From positions 1 through 34,603 of the forward strand of contig JAAOYF010000005.1 in assembly GCA_018221205.1 (NCBI GenBank): a stretch of DNA of 34,603 nucleotides. The letters are read 5' to 3'. The translations under genes and the position numbers were made by a program. This stretch comes from Candidatus Woesearchaeota archaeon. Its GTDB lineage: Archaea; Nanobdellota; Nanobdellia; Woesearchaeales; WJIZ01. Below, piece after piece: positions 31,838-34,603 of this stretch. How positions within the stretch are numbered: the first letter of the stretch is position 1; each line of letters starts with the position of its first letter. Below the pieces are notes generated by a model. It was not told where the DNA came from. It did not search any database and worked only from the letters and a program-made list of their open reading frames with translations.

Positions 31838-32630
31838 GTTCTTCCAACCCTTTCTTCAATTCTTCATCATTCGGCGCCTTGCCATGGAATTCTGGATTAT
31901 TTTCCATGAACGAAACACCTTTTCCTTTTATGGTATCAGCGATAATAGCGACGGGTCCTTTGCTCTTTTCTGCTTTCTCGAGCGCTTTGAGAATCTCATC
32001 CATATCATGGCCGTCAATCTCGATGACATCCCAGCCAAAGGCTTTCCATTTATCATCCAATGGATCTATCACCAATGTTTTTTCTACAAAATCATCATTC
32101 TGGATCCTGTTCTTATCTATGATCGTTGTTATCTTGAGCTTGTGGAATGATGTGTTCATCGCCGCCTCCCATATCTGGCCTTCCTGCGTCTCTCCATCTC
32201 CTAGCATGACATAGATATGGTATGATCTATTGTCGAGCTTTCTTGCGAATGCAATGCCGTTGGCATAGCTCACTCCCATGCCTAAACTTCCTGCTGACAT
32301 CTCTACTCCCGGTACCCTGATATCAGTATGGCCCTGCAATAAGGAATCTATCTTTCTGAACTTCATGAGCTCTTCTTTCGGAAAGAACCCTTTCTCTGCA
32401 AGGACTGCATACATCCCTGGAGAAGCATGTCCTTTGCTCAGAATAAATCTATCTCGTTCAGGATCTTTCGGCTTGTTTGGATCGACATTGAGCTTATCGA
32501 AATATAATGCAGTTACGATATCAATCATAGAAAGAGATCCGCCAGGATGTCCAGCTTTCGCTGCATGGGTCATCCTAAGGATGTCTTTTCTCAGTTGATG
32601 AGCTAGTTTTTGGAGCTCTTTCGCTTTCAT
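31809..32630 (-). CDS. tktA: Transketolase, N-terminal subunit
   Basis: Diphosphate-binding half of the split transketolase, 273 aa. HAAKAGHPGGSLSMIDIVTALYF, RFILSKGHASPGMYAVLA, MSAGSLGMGVSYANGIAFA and the thiamine diphosphate motif GDGETQEGQIWEAAMN...IDKNRIQND are clear. Archaea usually carry transketolase as two adjacent genes, as here. It is the first enzyme gene of the aromatic operon; a TATA-like sequence overlaps the regulator's stop codon 20-24 nt upstream, and no ribosome-binding site is visible. Confidence 0.96.
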   Translation of the reverse strand: MKAKELQKLAHQLRKDILRMTHAAKAGHPGGSLSMIDIVTALYFDKLNVDPNKPKDPERDRFILSKGHASPGMYAVLAEKGFFPKEELMKFRKIDSLLQGHTDIRVPGVEMSAGSLGMGVSYANGIAFARKLDNRSYHIYVMLGDGETQEGQIWEAAMNTSFHKLKITTIIDKNRIQNDDFVEKTLVIDPLDDKWKAFGWDVIEIDGHDMDEILKALEKAEKSKGPVAIIADTIKGKGVSFMENNPEFHGKAPNDEELKKGLEELDAKIRSLS

Positions 32631-32645
32631 AGTAAAGGGAAAAAG

Positions 32646-32656
32646 AAATTTATTTT
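32646..32656 (-). promoter_or_regulatory. Possible TATA element before the transketolase-aromatic operon
   Basis: On the minus strand AAAATAAATTT is centred about 21 nt before the transketolase ATG, a little closer than ideal. A pyrimidine-rich stretch (TTCTTTTTCCCTTT) and no ribosome-binding site follow, as at leuS. The element contains the stop codon of the regulator gene. Read-through from the regulator gene is the alternative. Confidence 0.35.
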
Positions 32657-33459
32657 TTTGCCACGGGCTTCATTTCTTTCCAAGCCAGGTTGAAAAGAGT
32701 GTCCATTGCTGAGGCGAAAAAAGGTGTATTGACCCAGATGCCTACATCATATGTCGGGTGGACATCGCTATCATTCATCACCATAAAGATGATCTCTTTG
32801 CCGTCCACTAAAGCGAACCGTGCATTGACAGTGGCGTTTCTCACTTCAGCAGTGGTTCCTAAGTCTTTGACTGCGGCCATGTTCTCCTTTGTTATCGGAG
32901 CTGCTATCTTCACTTTTACGCCACGTTTCTTTAACTTTTCAAAGGTCGGTTTGAGGCCTTCGATCTTCCTTATGAGGCCTTGGGCAGTAGTCATGATAGA
33001 AACAGATTCTTCTGCATCCCTGATTGTCAATTCGAGGTGGTTATAGAGGTTGTGTCTTCCTCTGATCGAACCAGAAAGGTCAGATGGTTCTACCAATTCA
33101 ACACCTTGCTTATGCAAAGCGTTCAATTCTTTGATAACATCAGTCCCTTTCAGATCTTCAAGGTGCTTCAACTTATCTTTTGCTCCTTTTTGGACGTTTT
33201 TCTTGACCCTCTCAAGGACTTCTGTAGGTTCGACAGCAATATATTTTATAGGCTTGCCTAGCTTCATAACAACAAAGCCTTTTTTCTCTAAAGACTCAAG
33301 AACATCATAGCTTCTTGATCTTGGAACATTTGCGATATCAGATAATTCACCTGCAGTGGAAACTCCTCTTGATAACAATGCAGACCAGATTTTTACTTCA
33401 TAGAGATTCAGACCGAAATACCGTCGTAACTTGCTTAAAAATTCGTCCTTCACTATCAT
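32650..33459 (-). CDS. TrmB-family transcriptional regulator
   Basis: Probable DNA-binding regulator, 269 aa. Residues about 10-75 are a winged helix of the TrmB type: FGLNLYEVKIWSALLSRGVSTAGELSDIANVPRSRSYDVLESLEKKGFV. A short coiled linker follows, then a phospholipase-D-like effector domain from about 135 (LYNHLELTIRDAEESVSIMTTAQGL, FEKLKKRGVKVKIAAPI, NARFALVDGKEIIFMV). It lacks the additional C-terminal sugar-binding part of the 338-aa Thermococcus TrmB. It lies 19 nt upstream of the transketolase genes. I infer that it controls them and itself; its ligand is unknown. A GGGGGTAGGT stretch precedes the ATG. Confidence 0.88.
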   Translation of the reverse strand: MIVKDEFLSKLRRYFGLNLYEVKIWSALLSRGVSTAGELSDIANVPRSRSYDVLESLEKKGFVVMKLGKPIKYIAVEPTEVLERVKKNVQKGAKDKLKHLEDLKGTDVIKELNALHKQGVELVEPSDLSGSIRGRHNLYNHLELTIRDAEESVSIMTTAQGLIRKIEGLKPTFEKLKKRGVKVKIAAPITKENMAAVKDLGTTAEVRNATVNARFALVDGKEIIFMVMNDSDVHPTYDVGIWVNTPFFASAMDTLFNLAWKEMKPVAKK

Positions 33460-33478
33460 TTTACCTACCCCCTTTTTC

Positions 33479-33497
33479 TAACAAGCAATCCTTGTTA
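33479..33497 (-). promoter_or_regulatory. Operator-like dyad upstream of the TrmB-like gene
   Basis: TAACAAG-CAATC-CTTGTTA is a perfect 7-bp inverted repeat with a 5-nt centre, 20 nt before the regulator's ATG. On the minus strand it touches the TATA-like TCTATAAC, so a protein bound here could block the promoter. Autoregulation is inference. Confidence 0.5.
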
Positions 33498-33589
33498 TAG
33501 AAGGGTAAACATAATGTACTACTATTAATATGTTACTGTTTTTTACCTCGGGACAGTGCTATAACTACCCATTAGGTACATATCGTTTT

Positions 33590-33616
33590 TACTCTGAAGT
33601 TAAAACACTTAGAGTA
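33590..33616. promoter_or_regulatory. Interrupted dyad TACTCT...AGAGTA
   Basis: TACTCT-G-AAGT-TAAAAC-ACTT-AGAGTA: ten paired bases interrupted by one unpaired G, with a six-base loop. It could be an RNA hairpin or a second regulator site. The TACT and GAGTA arms recall the TACT-spacer-GAGTA motif I remember for halophilic TrmB, but the spacing here is 14, not 7-8. Confidence 0.4.
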
Positions 33617-33660
33617 TTTAAACATAGCTTATATTTAAAGATTTAGGTGGCGTATAATAG

Positions 33661-33679
33661 AAATTTATAAAGAAAAAAA
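33661..33679 (-). terminator. Poly-T terminator after the membrane pyrophosphatase
   Basis: Immediately after the stop codon the minus strand reads TTTTTTTCTTTATAAATTT, a T-rich tract without a hairpin, as expected for archaeal termination. The TATAAA within it could also act as a promoter element. Confidence 0.5.
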
Positions 33680-34603
33680 TTAAGCAAAGAGGTTTAGATA
33701 ACTCAATGCTATAAATAAAGGCACAAAGACCAAAGCCACGATGGACATCAGCTTAATCAAGATGTTCAAACTGGGGCCGGAGGTGTCTTTGAAGGGATCC
33801 CCTACTGTATCGCCGATAACAGCTGCCTTATGGGCATCTGATCCTTTTCCGCCGAACTTGCCTGCCTCGATCCATTTCTTTGCATTGTCCCATGAGCCGC
33901 CAGCGTTAGCCATCATGATAGCCAACAAGACTCCTGTCACCAGTGACCCGGCCAATAATCCGCCTAAAGCCTCTAAACCGAGGAAGAGTCCTACTGCTAA
34001 AGGAGCTATTATTGCGATAAGGCTTGGCAGGACCATCTGCTTCAATGCGCCTTTTGTTGCGATATCAACGCATCTCCGATAATCTGGCTTGGCTTTTCCT
34101 TGCATCAATCCTTTGATCTTCTTGAATTGCCTTCTCACTTCTTCGATCATACGGAAAGCTGTCCTTCCTACTGCCTTCAAGGTCAAAGAGGTAAACAAGA
34201 AGGGTAATGCGCCTCCAATGAACAAACCGATGATGACCATGGGGTTCATGATGTCGATCGACTGCAGATTAGCCTGTGTCGTGAACGCAGAGAACAATGC
34301 CAATGCTGTCAGGGCAGCTGAGCCGATGGCGAAGCCTTTTCCCATAGCAGCAGTCGTATTGCCGACTGAGTCAAGGGCATCTGTTCTCTTTCTCACTTTT
34401 TTGTCTAATTTAGACATCTCTGCAATCCCGCCTGCATTGTCTGCTACAGGACCATAGGCATCTACTGCTAAGCTTATTCCTAGTGTTGAAAGCATGCCGA
34501 CAGCTGCGATTGCAATTCCGTAAAGGCCTGCAAAGAAGTAGGCTACCCAAATAGCAATGGCAATAAAGATGATAGGCAGGACTGTCGAGCGCATTCCGAG
34601 TGC
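33680..34603 (-). CDS. hppA: Membrane-bound pyrophosphatase, C-terminal part, truncated by window edge
   Basis: Ion-pumping pyrophosphatase of the cell membrane, which couples PPi hydrolysis to H+ or Na+ export. The frame continues upstream to the window edge (ALGMRST), so the start at 34594 given in the track is not the true start and more than half of the usual 650-700 aa is outside. [36 protein letters not shown] and [19 protein letters not shown] are diagnostic. GNTTAA, with Ala instead of Lys, marks the K+-dependent subfamily. The pumped ion cannot be told from this part. At least five membrane segments are visible. Confidence 0.96.
   Translation of the reverse strand, partial: ALGMRSTVLPIIFIAIAIWVAYFFAGLYGIAIAAVGMLSTLGISLAVDAYGPVADNAGGIAEMSKLDKKVRKRTDALDSVGNTTAAMGKGFAIGSAALTALALFSAFTTQANLQSIDIMNPMVIIGLFIGGALPFLFTSLTLKAVGRTAFRMIEEVRRQFKKIKGLMQGKAKPDYRRCVDIATKGALKQMVLPSLIAIIAPLAVGLFLGLEALGGLLAGSLVTGVLLAIMMANAGGSWDNAKKWIEAGKFGGKGSDAHKAAVIGDTVGDPFKDTSGPSLNILIKLMSIVALVFVPLFIALSYLNLFA

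Larger units (their letters stand above)
33460..33679. other. 220-nt AT-rich regulatory region between hppA and the TrmB-like gene
   Basis: There is no supported gene here. On the minus strand, going toward the regulator, it holds the T-run after the pyrophosphatase stop, TATA-like elements near 33661-33670, 33630-33640, 33614-33623, 33522-33534 and 33494-33500, a 27-nt interrupted dyad at 33590-33616 and the dyad at 33479-33497. CTATAAC at 33559-33565 and GTTATAG at 33494-33500 are inverse copies of each other. It is the largest non-coding stretch in the window. Confidence 0.6.

Noticed and set aside
1-34603. CRISPR arrays, insertion sequences, phage or integrated elements
   Set aside because: No spaced direct repeats, transposase or integrase genes, or terminal inverted repeats were seen; nearly every base is assigned to ordinary cellular genes.

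Overview
The window is archaeal. It carries the archaeal/eukaryotic versions of the ribosomal proteins (eS4, eL14, eL19, eL32, eL34, zinc-finger uS14), RNA polymerase subunit N, aIF1, the RNase P subunit Rpp29, archaeal-type PheRS alpha and beta, a SecY plus DUF106 (EMC3/Ylp1-like) pair, a TrmB-family regulator, and TATA boxes about 26 nt before some start codons. The dense 4-nt overlaps, several bacterial-type metabolic enzymes and a bacterial-bodied LeuRS fit a DPANN-like lineage (Woesearchaeota/Nanoarchaeota relatives are my guess), but lineage cannot be settled from this window.

Layout, left to right. (1) 1-963, plus strand: end of the uL13-uS9-rpoN cluster. (2) 989-4449, plus: leuS and a ketopantoate-reductase-like gene, apparently with their own leaderless promoter. 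(3) 4450-4611: a promoter and a leader with four consecutive inverted repeats. (4) 4612-17940, plus: the archaeal S10/spc superoperon, uL3 to secY, with aIF1 and Rpp29 embedded in the usual place. (5) 17940-20657, plus: DUF106 membrane insertase-like protein, MsrB, eL34, eL14 and an unrecognised 237-aa protein. (6) 20640-32630, minus: one compact run from a split transketolase through DAHP synthase, DHQ synthase, a DHQ dehydratase/shikimate dehydrogenase fusion, shikimate kinase, chorismate synthase, EPSP synthase and prephenate dehydratase to both PheRS subunits. (7) 32650-33459, minus: a TrmB-like regulator preceded by a 220-nt regulatory region with two dyads. (8) 33680-34603, minus: C-terminal half of a membrane pyrophosphatase running off the right edge.

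How the genes work together. The left half makes ribosomes, the translocon and parts of the translation and transcription machinery. The right half makes erythrose-4-phosphate, takes it through all seven shikimate steps to chorismate, supplies prephenate dehydratase for phenylalanine, and charges the product onto tRNA-Phe. The gene order nearly follows the reaction order. Chorismate mutase, an aromatic aminotransferase and any tyrosine or tryptophan branch genes are not in the window. The regulator upstream of the transketolase suggests control by carbon supply, which is inference.

The points I find most worth a second look are the structured uL3 leader, the LeuRS with a bacterial body and archaeal C-terminal domain, the reaction-ordered aromatic operon with its TrmB-like regulator and operator-like dyads, promoters built over the stop codon of the upstream gene, and the unrecognised 237-aa protein. 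I see no CRISPR array, insertion sequence, tRNA or rRNA gene.
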